A stretch of 28,330 bases of DNA. It comes from Selenomonadaceae bacterium (GTDB taxonomy: Bacteria > Bacillota > Negativicutes > Selenomonadales > Selenomonadaceae). The position numbers and the translations under genes were made by a program. This document shows positions 7,159 to 13,945 of the stretch, piece by piece. Within the stretch, counting starts at the first letter, position 1; each line of letters starts with the position of its first letter. The notes under the pieces were generated by a model, which saw nothing but the letters and a program-made list of their open reading frames with translations, was not told where the DNA came from and searched no databases. The DNA is taken from positions 1-28,330 of the forward strand of contig JAEERZ010000002.1 of assembly GCA_016286075.1 (NCBI GenBank). The letters are read 5' to 3'.

Positions 7159-8007
7159 GTGGACCTTTCTTTTGCAGAACTTATCAAAGCGATTATCATC
7201 GGCATCGTCGAAGGCATTACCGAATGGCTGCCTATCAGCAGCACCGGTCACATGATACTCGTGGACGAATTCATCAAACTGGACGTTTCCAAAGCCTTCA
7301 TGGATATGTTTCTCGTCGTGATCCAGCTCGGCGCGATCTTATCCGTCGTCGTGCTGAACTTCGACCGACTGAATCCCTTTTCCTCGTGGAAGACGAGGAC
7401 AGAAAAAAAGGAAACGATCGAACTCTGGAAAAAAGTCATCGTCTCCTGCGTTCCCGCCGGCGTCATCGGACTTGCTTTCAATAAATATATGGAGCAGCAT
7501 TTTATGACGGCCCTCGTCGTGGCATCTACCCTGATTATATATGGCATCCTGTTCATCGTCGTCGAAAACACGAACGCGAACCGTACGCCCCGCATCAAAA
7601 GCCTTGCGCAGATGGACTATAAAACGGCCCTGATCATTGGATGTTTCCAAGTGCTGGCCCTCGTACCCGGCACGTCGCGCTCCGGCGCCACTATTCTCGG
7701 AGGAATCTTATTTGGCGCTTCCCGCTTCGTCGCCACCGAATTCACCTTTTTCCTCGCGGTTCCCATCATGTTCGGCGCGAGCCTTCTGAAACTTTTCAAA
7801 TTCGGCTGGCATTACACCGGCGGCGAAATCTTGATCCTCTCCGTCGGAATGGCCACCGCCTTCATCGTTTCCGTGATTTCTATCAAACTGCTCCTTCGCT
7901 ACATCAAGAAAAACGATTTCAAAGCTTTCGGCTGGTACCGCATAGCTCTCGGTCTCATCGTGCTCGCCTATCTGTTCCTCGTCGGCGACCCGGTGGGAAC
8001 GGAATAA
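7159..8007 (+). CDS. uppP: undecaprenyl-diphosphatase
   Basis: UppP (BacA) is an integral membrane phosphatase that recycles undecaprenyl pyrophosphate to the monophosphate carrier for peptidoglycan and other envelope polymers; overproduction gives bacitracin resistance in other species. The 282-residue product has the two catalytic signatures, EGITEWLPISSTGH (18-31) and PGTSRSGAT (170-178), and about seven or eight hydrophobic segments. The start is GTG, chosen because GGAGG lies 7 bases before it and the protein begins at the first family-conserved helix. The gene is a single unit with its own promoter and terminator, divergent from dapF. Confidence 0.97.
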   Translation: MDLSFAELIKAIIIGIVEGITEWLPISSTGHMILVDEFIKLDVSKAFMDMFLVVIQLGAILSVVVLNFDRLNPFSSWKTRTEKKETIELWKKVIVSCVPAGVIGLAFNKYMEQHFMTALVVASTLIIYGILFIVVENTNANRTPRIKSLAQMDYKTALIIGCFQVLALVPGTSRSGATILGGILFGASRFVATEFTFFLAVPIMFGASLLKLFKFGWHYTGGEILILSVGMATAFIVSVISIKLLLRYIKKNDFKAFGWYRIALGLIVLAYLFLVGDPVGTE

Positions 8008-8022
8008 GTAAAATCAAAATGG

Positions 8023-8056
8023 ATGATCCGATGCGCCTTGCGTCGGATCATTTTTT
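8023..8056 (+). terminator. Rho-independent terminator after uppP
   Basis: A 12-bp stem (8023-8034 with 8040-8051, one G-U pair) has a 5-base loop and is followed by T6. It starts 15 bases after the uppP stop. Confidence 0.9.
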
Positions 8057-8070
8057 ATGAAATTTCTGCG

Positions 8071-8117
8071 GTAGGAAAATCCAACTTTCCTACTTTCCTA
8101 TTTTCCTACTTTCCTAC
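8071..8117. repeat. four tandem 8-bp repeats with an inverted copy
   Basis: TTTCCTAC occurs at 8086-8093, 8102-8109 and 8110-8117, with TTTCCTAT at 8094-8101, making four head-to-tail units. An exact inverse, GTAGGAAA, sits at 8071-8078, so it can pair with any of the three identical units. The array is in the gap between the uppP terminator and the pth promoter. It may be a regulator-binding array or a slippage-prone simple repeat. Confidence 0.85.
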
Positions 8118-8192
8118 CTCAAAAATTTTGATATCGAAAGAAATTAAATCCCATTTATTTTTAACAATCTCTTTATCCTCTCCCCGAATTCA

Positions 8193-8201
8193 TGGTACAA
8201 T
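8193..8201 (+). promoter_or_regulatory. extended -10 promoter of pth
   Basis: TGG directly followed by TACAAT (8196-8201) forms an extended -10 element; no good -35 is visible. The pth ATG is 20 bases downstream of the hexamer, with AGGAGG at 8208-8213. Confidence 0.55.
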
Positions 8202-8221
8202 AGCAACAGGAGGCTGAGTTT

Positions 8222-8920
8222 ATGAAAATGTTTGCCGGGCTCGGGAATCCGGGCGCGGAATACGCGGCGACGCGGCACAACGTCGGCTTCATGCTTGCGG
8301 ACGCGTTGGCGGCGCGATGGGACGCGACTGCTTGGCGTACGAAGCAGGACGCTTTGGTGGCGGAAGCGCGTCTCGGCGCGGAAAAAATTCTGCTGGTGAA
8401 GCCGCTGACTTATATGAACGAAAGCGGACGCGCCGTAGGACCGCTGCTCTCTTGGTACAAGTTAGACGCCGGCGATTTGATTGTCGCGCATGACGATATG
8501 GATTTGCCCGTCGGCACGATTCGCCTGCGGAAAAAAGGCGGCGCAGGCGGACACAACGGCATGAAGTCGCTCCTCTATCATGTGAGGGACGAAAACTTTC
8601 CCCGTGTCCGCATCGGCGTCGGTCATCCCGTCCATGGACGCGAACAGGTAATCCGCCATGTACTGTCGCCGTTCTCCGGCGAGGACGCGCAAAAAATCCG
8701 CGAAGCAATCGAATATTTGTTGCCCGCCGTCGAGTGCATCGTGACGGAGGGAATCGACCTCGCAATGAATAAATATAACCCGAAGAAAGAAAAGAAACCG
8801 AAGGATCCGAAGCCGTCGGAAAACGAAGAAGAGCAGCGCTTACAAAACGAAGCAAACGCTCCCGACGGACCAACGGAAAATGAAGGGCAGCCGGAAACGG
8901 AGAAGAATCTCGATGGCTAA
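8222..8920 (+). CDS. pth: peptidyl-tRNA hydrolase
   Basis: Pth releases stalled peptidyl-tRNAs by cleaving the ester between peptide and tRNA. The catalytic and binding residues are all present: N9 in GLGNPG, H19 in TRHNVGF, N66 in MNESG, D91 in AHDDMDL, and N112 in GGHNG. The ATG follows AGGAGG by 8 bases. The enzyme core ends near residue 185, but the protein runs to 232. The extra 45 or so residues are lysine-, proline- and then glutamate-rich, of low complexity and probably disordered. The last 8 bases overlap the start of the radical SAM gene, so the two are translationally coupled. Confidence 0.97.
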   Translation: MKMFAGLGNPGAEYAATRHNVGFMLADALAARWDATAWRTKQDALVAEARLGAEKILLVKPLTYMNESGRAVGPLLSWYKLDAGDLIVAHDDMDLPVGTIRLRKKGGAGGHNGMKSLLYHVRDENFPRVRIGVGHPVHGREQVIRHVLSPFSGEDAQKIREAIEYLLPAVECIVTEGIDLAMNKYNPKKEKKPKDPKPSENEEEQRLQNEANAPDGPTENEGQPETEKNLDG

Positions 8921-10148
8921 GATCACAGCGCTTTACGCAGACGAAAACGGGGAGATCTTCTTCGCGGCGGGCATGGCGGGCGCGGCGCGTCTCGGCGAAG
9001 AGACCGTCCGGCTGACGGAGGACATGCTGATTCCGCTGCCGGATTCCGCCGATCTGATGTTCCTGCCGGAACGCCGCGCCGTCGGTTACGACAAAAACGG
9101 AGACCTGACGACGCTTCCGGGGCGTGCGGTGTCGGCCGTTCTCCCGGCGGGCTACACGCGTCTGCTGCTGCCCGCATTCCAGAAAGAAAGCGGCGCCTCG
9201 ATGCTCCCGCTGTTCGGCTATACGGCGGTGGCGCTCCGCAAAGGACGGCTTTACGCGGCGGCTCTCTACACCGATAAAAACGACAAATGGGACCCGATGA
9301 AATATAACACCCGCGCATTGAAGCGCCATGTCCGCGAGCTGCGGAAAAAATTCCCGGAAAACCGTCTTGTGTCCCATTTAGCGAACTGCTCGCTCGAATG
9401 GCACTGCTGCACCGCGCAGAATTTGTTTTACCATCGTTGGGAGGCCGGAATCCCCGCTTCCCCGGTTTGCAACGCGAACTGCCTTGGATGCATTTCCCTC
9501 CAGCCCGCCGAGTGCTGCCCGTCGCCCCAGAGCCGCATCGCCTTCGCCCCGACGGCGAAGGAAATAACGGAGCTTGCCGTTTATCATCTGTCGGAAGCGC
9601 CGGACGCCATCGTCAGCTTCGGGCAGGGATGCGAGGGAGAGCCGTCGCTGGCGGCGGACGTCATCGCGGAGAGCGTCAAAGCCGTCCGAAAAGAAACAAA
9701 TCGCGGACAGCTCAATATCAATACGAACGCCGGATTTACCGAAGGCATCATAAAAATCGTGGACGCAGGCCTCGACACTATGCGCGTCAGCATCGTCAGC
9801 GCCCGGGAGGAAAGCTACAACGCCTATTACCGGGCGGGCTATCCTTTGGCGAACGTCAAAGCCTCTATCCGTTACGCTTTGGCACACAATGTTTACGTGT
9901 CGCTGAATCTCCTGTATTTTCCCGGATTCAACGACCGCGAAGAAGAACTCGCCGCATGGCTGGACTTTTTCCGCGAGCTCCCCGTGCAGATGATTCAAAT
10001 CCGGAATCTGAACATCGACCCGGACGTCTTTCTCGACGTCATGCCCAAAAAGCAGGGAAAAATTTTAGGGCCAACGTCCTTCCTTCGGACGCTGCGCGAT
10101 TCTTTCCCAAAAATGGCTATCGGAAGCTTTAGTCATTATGTGAAATAA
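8913..10148 (+). CDS. radical SAM protein with extra cysteines, function unknown
   Basis: The 411-residue protein has the radical SAM cluster motif CNANCLGC (C186, C190, C193), followed by a segment with GQGCEGEPSL (G-rich, the SAM amino-group region) and a typical half-barrel to the C-terminus. About 155 N-terminal residues form a separate domain I do not recognise, rich in beta-like hydrophobic stretches. Extra cysteines flank the motif (C159, C165, C166, C201, C202) and could hold a second cluster or a disulfide. The ATG at 8913 is chosen over one at 8880 because GGAG precedes it and it gives the usual short overlap with pth. Co-translation with pth suggests, without proving, a link to translation or RNA. 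I cannot name a substrate. Confidence 0.85.
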   Translation: MAKITALYADENGEIFFAAGMAGAARLGEETVRLTEDMLIPLPDSADLMFLPERRAVGYDKNGDLTTLPGRAVSAVLPAGYTRLLLPAFQKESGASMLPLFGYTAVALRKGRLYAAALYTDKNDKWDPMKYNTRALKRHVRELRKKFPENRLVSHLANCSLEWHCCTAQNLFYHRWEAGIPASPVCNANCLGCISLQPAECCPSPQSRIAFAPTAKEITELAVYHLSEAPDAIVSFGQGCEGEPSLAADVIAESVKAVRKETNRGQLNINTNAGFTEGIIKIVDAGLDTMRVSIVSAREESYNAYYRAGYPLANVKASIRYALAHNVYVSLNLLYFPGFNDREEELAAWLDFFRELPVQMIQIRNLNIDPDVFLDVMPKKQGKILGPTSFLRTLRDSFPKMAIGSFSHYVK

Positions 10149-10203
10149 TTCTTAAAAAAGTTACATCAAAAAGAGGATTTTAGAAATGAAGGTAGAATTT
10201 ATC

Positions 10204-10209
10204 TATAAT
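10204..10209 (+). promoter_or_regulatory. possible -10 element for cheR
   Basis: A perfect TATAAT lies 60 bases before the cheR ATG in an AT-rich 120-base gap. No convincing -35 or sigma-28 (motility) signature was found, so the promoter type is open. Confidence 0.35.
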
Positions 10210-10268
10210 TAAAGATTCTTTACTAAAAGATTATCTAAACATTCCTATCCCAAAAGGAGAGAATTCTT

Positions 10269-11054
10269 ATGATGGACGAAAAAGATTGGGGAACCTTTAA
10301 GCAAAAACTGAAAGCGAAGACGGAAATCGATCTCGATCTTTACAAAGAAGCCCAAATGAAGCGCCGCATCAGCAATCTCGTCACGCGCTCCGAAATGGAC
10401 TCTTTTGTGGCATATTTCGACCATGTCTGCAAAGACAAGAACGATTTCGCGGCGTTCATCGAGTATCTGACCATCAACGTGTCTGAATTCTACCGCACGC
10501 CGGACAAATTCAGCCAGCTCGAGAAAGAGGTCATGCCCGAGCTTCTGAAGCGTTCACCGAAGCTCAATATCTGGAGCGCGGGCTGCTCCATCGGCGCGGA
10601 GGTCTATTCGTTGACGATGATCCTGAAGGAAATGACCCCGAACACGAAACACCGCCTGCTCGCCACCGATCTCGATATCGAAATCATCGCAAAGGCAAAA
10701 GCCGGCATGTACACCGAAAACGAGCTGAAAGCTCTCGACCCGAAGCGCAAGGATAAATATTTCACCAAGACTTCGGACGGCAGATTCGCGATCAAGGACG
10801 AAATCAAGCAGTGCGTCGAATTCAAGCGGCACAACCTGTTGAAGGATCCGTTCGAGAAGGGCTTCGACTTGATTCTTTGTCGCAACGTCGTCATTTACTT
10901 TACTGAGGAAGCGAAGGACACGCTTTACAGGAATTTCTTCGCGTCGCTGAAGCCGGGCGGAATCCTGTTCGTCGGCGCCACCGAGGCGATCCTGAACTCC
11001 CGCAATATGGGCTATGTCAACTACAAGCCGTTCTTCTATCAGAAGCCGTTATAA
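10269..11054 (+). CDS. cheR: CheR-family protein-glutamate methyltransferase
   Basis: CheR enzymes transfer methyl groups from S-adenosylmethionine to glutamates on chemoreceptors, setting adaptation. The 261-residue product has an N-terminal helical domain (about 1-65), the linker motif INVSEFYR (69-76), SAM-binding motif I SAGCSIGAE (103-111), and CRNVVIYF (204-211). In motif I the usual GEEPYS is GAEVYS, one of the acidic residues being replaced. The ATG at 10269 follows AAGGAGA. No other chemotaxis gene is in the window, so it is an orphan; it may serve distant receptors or another target. A PaaK-like gene follows with no terminator between. Confidence 0.92.
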   Translation: MMDEKDWGTFKQKLKAKTEIDLDLYKEAQMKRRISNLVTRSEMDSFVAYFDHVCKDKNDFAAFIEYLTINVSEFYRTPDKFSQLEKEVMPELLKRSPKLNIWSAGCSIGAEVYSLTMILKEMTPNTKHRLLATDLDIEIIAKAKAGMYTENELKALDPKRKDKYFTKTSDGRFAIKDEIKQCVEFKRHNLLKDPFEKGFDLILCRNVVIYFTEEAKDTLYRNFFASLKPGGILFVGATEAILNSRNMGYVNYKPFFYQKPL

Positions 11055-11125
11055 TTGATGAATCATTCTATTTGAGTTCGTTTCGAAGTCGTATCGCGAC
11101 GACAGGGGCAAAGGTCGGTGGTTGG

Positions 11126-12100
11126 ATGTTTGCAAACCCGCAGCTTGAACAGATGACGCAGGACGAATTGCGCGAGCTTCAGTTACAGCGTCTCAAAAAA
11201 ACAGTGGCGTGGGCTTATGAAAAGAGCGGCATCTACAAACGAAAATTCGACGCCGCCGGCGTGAAGCCGGACGACCTCCACACGCTGGAAGACATCACAA
11301 AGTTCCCGTTCACTACCGAGCGGGAACTTCAAGAACATTCGCCCCATGAGTTTCTCACTTTGCCTTTCAGCGCCATTTCCCGAATCAGTCTTTGGGAGCA
11401 TCCTACGCCGATTATCCGCATGTACACAGCCCGCGATATCGCCTGCAACGTGGAAATGATGACGCGGTCTTTGGTTGCGGCGGATATCAGCCGAGCTTCG
11501 GTAGTCGGCGTTTTGGGGGACTTGGCGGACAGCAGCCTGATGGATACGCAATACGCGTTGGAAGTGCTGGGAACCACGGTCGTTCCTTTGGGTACGGAAT
11601 ACGAACGCGCCATCAAGCTTTTGGACGCAACCTATCTCAGCATTATCATCGGCTCCGCGCGCCGCGTCCTGCGCCTCGTCATCCAAGCGCAGGCCATGGG
11701 CCGCGACATTAAAGATTTTAACTTGACGACGATCCTCTGCTTTAACGAGAATCTGCAGAATCCGTTGAAAATCCACATGCGGAATCGAATGGGAACGCAG
11801 GTCTATAATTTCTTCGCGTCTTCCTCCTTCGGCACCGGCGGCATGTTTTATCAATGCAAGGAACACGTCGGGCATCATCTGCAGGAAGATTATTTCTATC
11901 CTGAAGTGGCCGCCTTCGGAGAGGAGACTACCATCAACGATCCGTCCTGCATGGGCGAATTGATTTTGACATCGCTGACGGCGGAAGCGCTGCCGCTGAT
12001 CCGTTATCGGACGGGTCAGACGGTCATGCGTCTGAACGAGCCTTGCTCCTGCGGACGTTCCTTTGTCCGCTTCACTACGCCGTTTGGTTCCTTCAATTAA
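11126..12100 (+). CDS. PaaK-like adenylate-forming family protein, truncated and probably catalytically inactive
   Basis: The N-terminus (MFANPQLEQM, then ELQLQRLKKTVAWAYE and FPFTTERELQ) is clearly that of phenylacetate-CoA ligase-type enzymes. Family members have about 430 residues; this has 324. It ends just after the CSCGRSF segment, where a C-terminal domain of about 100 residues with the catalytic lysine would follow. The phosphate-binding loop SSGTTG is also missing: at the matching place (about 92-101) the protein reads SLWEHPTPII before the still-recognisable YTARDI. The YG-TE motif region reads FASSSFGTGG. The ATG at 11126 gives the family start; a TTG at 11072 would add 18 residues but has no ribosome-binding site. 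It may be a pseudoenzyme or a decaying gene, though the frame is open throughout. Confidence 0.72.
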   Translation: MFANPQLEQMTQDELRELQLQRLKKTVAWAYEKSGIYKRKFDAAGVKPDDLHTLEDITKFPFTTERELQEHSPHEFLTLPFSAISRISLWEHPTPIIRMYTARDIACNVEMMTRSLVAADISRASVVGVLGDLADSSLMDTQYALEVLGTTVVPLGTEYERAIKLLDATYLSIIIGSARRVLRLVIQAQAMGRDIKDFNLTTILCFNENLQNPLKIHMRNRMGTQVYNFFASSSFGTGGMFYQCKEHVGHHLQEDYFYPEVAAFGEETTINDPSCMGELILTSLTAEALPLIRYRTGQTVMRLNEPCSCGRSFVRFTTPFGSFN

Positions 12101-12123
12101 AATTTATTATTCTGTTTTTCCTG

Positions 12124-12151
12124 AGCGGGGCGCAATATTTGCGCTTCCGCT
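12124..12151 (+). terminator. hairpin after the PaaK-like gene, possible terminator
   Basis: AGCGG (12124-12128) pairs with CCGCT (12147-12151), and GCGCAA (12130-12135) with TTGCGC (12139-12144), around a 3-base loop and a small internal bulge. It is followed by TTTATAATTT, a broken T tract. The TATAAT at 12153-12158 in this tract could be the -10 of ilvD, but no -35 is visible. Confidence 0.5.
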
Positions 12152-12180
12152 TTATAATTTACATGTTGGGAGAGAAAAAA

Positions 12181-13833
12181 ATGAAAAGTGACGCTGTCAA
12201 AAAAGGGCCAACACGTTGCGCCCACCGTTCCCTGTTCTACGCTTTGGGATTCGGCCCGGAAGATTTGGAAAAACCTTTGATCGGCATTTGCAATTCCTTC
12301 AACGAAGTAATTCCCGGCCACATGCATCTCCGGGAAATTACCGAAGCCGCAAAGCTTGGCGTGGCGGCCGCTGGCGGTACGCCGATGGAATTCCCGGCTA
12401 TCGGCGTTTGTGACGGCATCGCCATGGGCCATACGGGGATGAAATTCTCGCTGGCCAGCCGCGAGCTGATTGCCGACTCCATCGAAGCCGTGGCGACGGC
12501 AAGCGGGTTCGACGGTCTCGTCCTGATTCCGAACTGCGACAAAGTCGTTCCGGGTATGCTGATGGCCGCGGCGCGGCTCAATATCCCGTCGGTAGTCGTC
12601 AGCGGCGGCGCCATGCTGGCCGGTCGTTTCCACGGTCAGGACGTCAGCGTCAGCCAATGCTTTGAGGCGGCAGGCAAATTCGCGGCGGGCAAAATGAAAG
12701 CCGACGAGATGGCGGAGCTCGAAGCCCACGCTTGCCCGAGCTGCGGTTCCTGCGCCGGACTGTTCACCGCCAATACGATGAACTCTTTGACGGAAGCCCT
12801 CGGCATGGGACTTCCCGGCAACGGGACGATTCCGGCCGCCCATACGGGCGCGCGCCGTCTTTTGGCAAAACGCGCAGGCGCGGTCGTAATGGATTTGGTG
12901 AAGAAGAATATCTGCCCCCGCGACATTCTTACGCGCGAGGCCTTTGAAAACGCTATCACGACGGATATGGGCATCGGCGGTTCGTCGAATACGGTGCTCC
13001 ATCTGACCGCCATCGCCCACGAAGCGGGAATCGAAATCCCCGCTCCCCTGTTTGATGAAATCAGCCGCCGCACGCCGTATATCACAAAACTCAGCCCAGC
13101 TGGAAAACACCACATGCAGGATTTGGACGAGGCCGGCGGCATCTCCGCAGTCATGAACGAACTGGCAAAGAAAAATCTTTTGCACCTTGACGCATTGACT
13201 GTTACGGGGAAATTGGGAGACCGCATCAAGGACGCTAAAATTGTCCGTCCCGACGTAATCCGCAGCGTGGACGATCCATACCGCAAGGAAGGCGGCATCG
13301 CCATCCTGCGCGGCAATATCTGCCCCGACTATGCCGTCGTCAAGGCCTCGGCGGTCAGCGAGGATATGCTCGTCTACGAGGGCAAGGCAAAATGCTACGA
13401 CTCCGAGACGGCGGCCATCGACGCCATCATGGCGGGCGATATCCATGACGGCGACGTCGTGGTCATCCGCTATGAAGGACCGAAAGGCGGTCCGGGTATG
13501 CAGGAAATGCTGAACCCGACGGCAGCCATTACAGGCGCGGGCCTCAAAGTCGGCCTGATTACCGACGGACGTTTCAGCGGCGCAAGCCAGGGCGCCTGCA
13601 TCGGCCACATCTCGCCGGAAGCCATGGAAGGAGGCCCCATCGCCCTTATCAAGGACGGGGACGTCATCTCCATTGACATTCCGAACCGCAAGCTTGAACT
13701 GAAAGTCGACGACGCAGAGCTTGCGAAGCGCAAAGCAGCGTGGAAAAAGCCCGAACCGAAAATCAAGACGGGCTACCTCGCCCGCTACGCAAAAATGACG
13801 ACTTCCGCCAGCACCGGCGCCGTCGTACAATAA
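12181..13833 (+). CDS. ilvD: dihydroxy-acid dehydratase
   Basis: IlvD dehydrates 2,3-dihydroxy acids in valine, isoleucine and leucine synthesis using an iron-sulfur cluster. The 550-residue product has family length. The cluster-ligand cysteines are in place: C37 in GICNSFNE, C119 in PNCDK, and C191 in CPSCGSC. The C-terminal half carries YEGPKGGPGMQEM and TDGRFSGAS. The ATG at 12181 follows GGGAGAG and gives the standard MKSDAVKKG start. No other branched-chain synthesis gene is adjacent. It converges on ftsH with two terminator hairpins in between. No T-box or leader peptide was recognised upstream; the preceding gap is only 80 bases. Confidence 0.97.
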   Translation: MKSDAVKKGPTRCAHRSLFYALGFGPEDLEKPLIGICNSFNEVIPGHMHLREITEAAKLGVAAAGGTPMEFPAIGVCDGIAMGHTGMKFSLASRELIADSIEAVATASGFDGLVLIPNCDKVVPGMLMAAARLNIPSVVVSGGAMLAGRFHGQDVSVSQCFEAAGKFAAGKMKADEMAELEAHACPSCGSCAGLFTANTMNSLTEALGMGLPGNGTIPAAHTGARRLLAKRAGAVVMDLVKKNICPRDILTREAFENAITTDMGIGGSSNTVLHLTAIAHEAGIEIPAPLFDEISRRTPYITKLSPAGKHHMQDLDEAGGISAVMNELAKKNLLHLDALTVTGKLGDRIKDAKIVRPDVIRSVDDPYRKEGGIAILRGNICPDYAVVKASAVSEDMLVYEGKAKCYDSETAAIDAIMAGDIHDGDVVVIRYEGPKGGPGMQEMLNPTAAITGAGLKVGLITDGRFSGASQGACIGHISPEAMEGGPIALIKDGDVISIDIPNRKLELKVDDAELAKRKAAWKKPEPKIKTGYLARYAKMTTSASTGAVVQ

Positions 13834-13845
13834 CCATAGCCGACG

Positions 13846-13873
13846 AAAGCCCCGCAAAAACGCGGGGCTTTTT
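13846..13873 (+). terminator. Rho-independent terminator after ilvD
   Basis: An AAAGCCCCGC/GCGGGGCTTT stem (13846-13855 with 13862-13871) has a 6-base loop and ends in a T run, 13 bases after the ilvD stop. Confidence 0.92.
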
Positions 13874-13893
13874 CATACCATAGCCGACCATAC

Positions 13894-13931
13894 AAAAGCG
13901 CCGCGCTGCGAATCCGCAGGCGGCGCTTTTT
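13894..13931. terminator. bidirectional terminator between ilvD and ftsH
   Basis: AAAGCGCCG pairs with CGGCGCTTT and an inner CTGCG pairs with CGCAG. Four A residues on one side and five T residues on the other allow use in both directions. It begins 15 bases beyond the ftsH stop (minus strand), so it most likely serves ftsH. Confidence 0.8.
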
Positions 13932-13945
13932 ATGGACGAAATCAC

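Noticed and set aside
12101..12180. A frameshifted continuation of the PaaK-like gene
   Set aside because: None of the three frames after 12100 shows the family's C-terminal segment (GR-DD hinge or the lysine region), so the domain is absent rather than shifted.
12043..12180. An N-terminal extension of ilvD to 12043
   Set aside because: The in-frame extension covers the end of the PaaK-like gene and the hairpin, is hydrophobic and unlike IlvD; the ATG at 12181 has a good ribosome-binding site.
12097..13857. A 586-codon open frame on the minus strand opposite ilvD
   Set aside because: It is the mirror of ilvD, whose codon bias in GC-rich DNA leaves the opposite frame open. The product has no recognisable domain and there is no ribosome-binding site or promoter for it.
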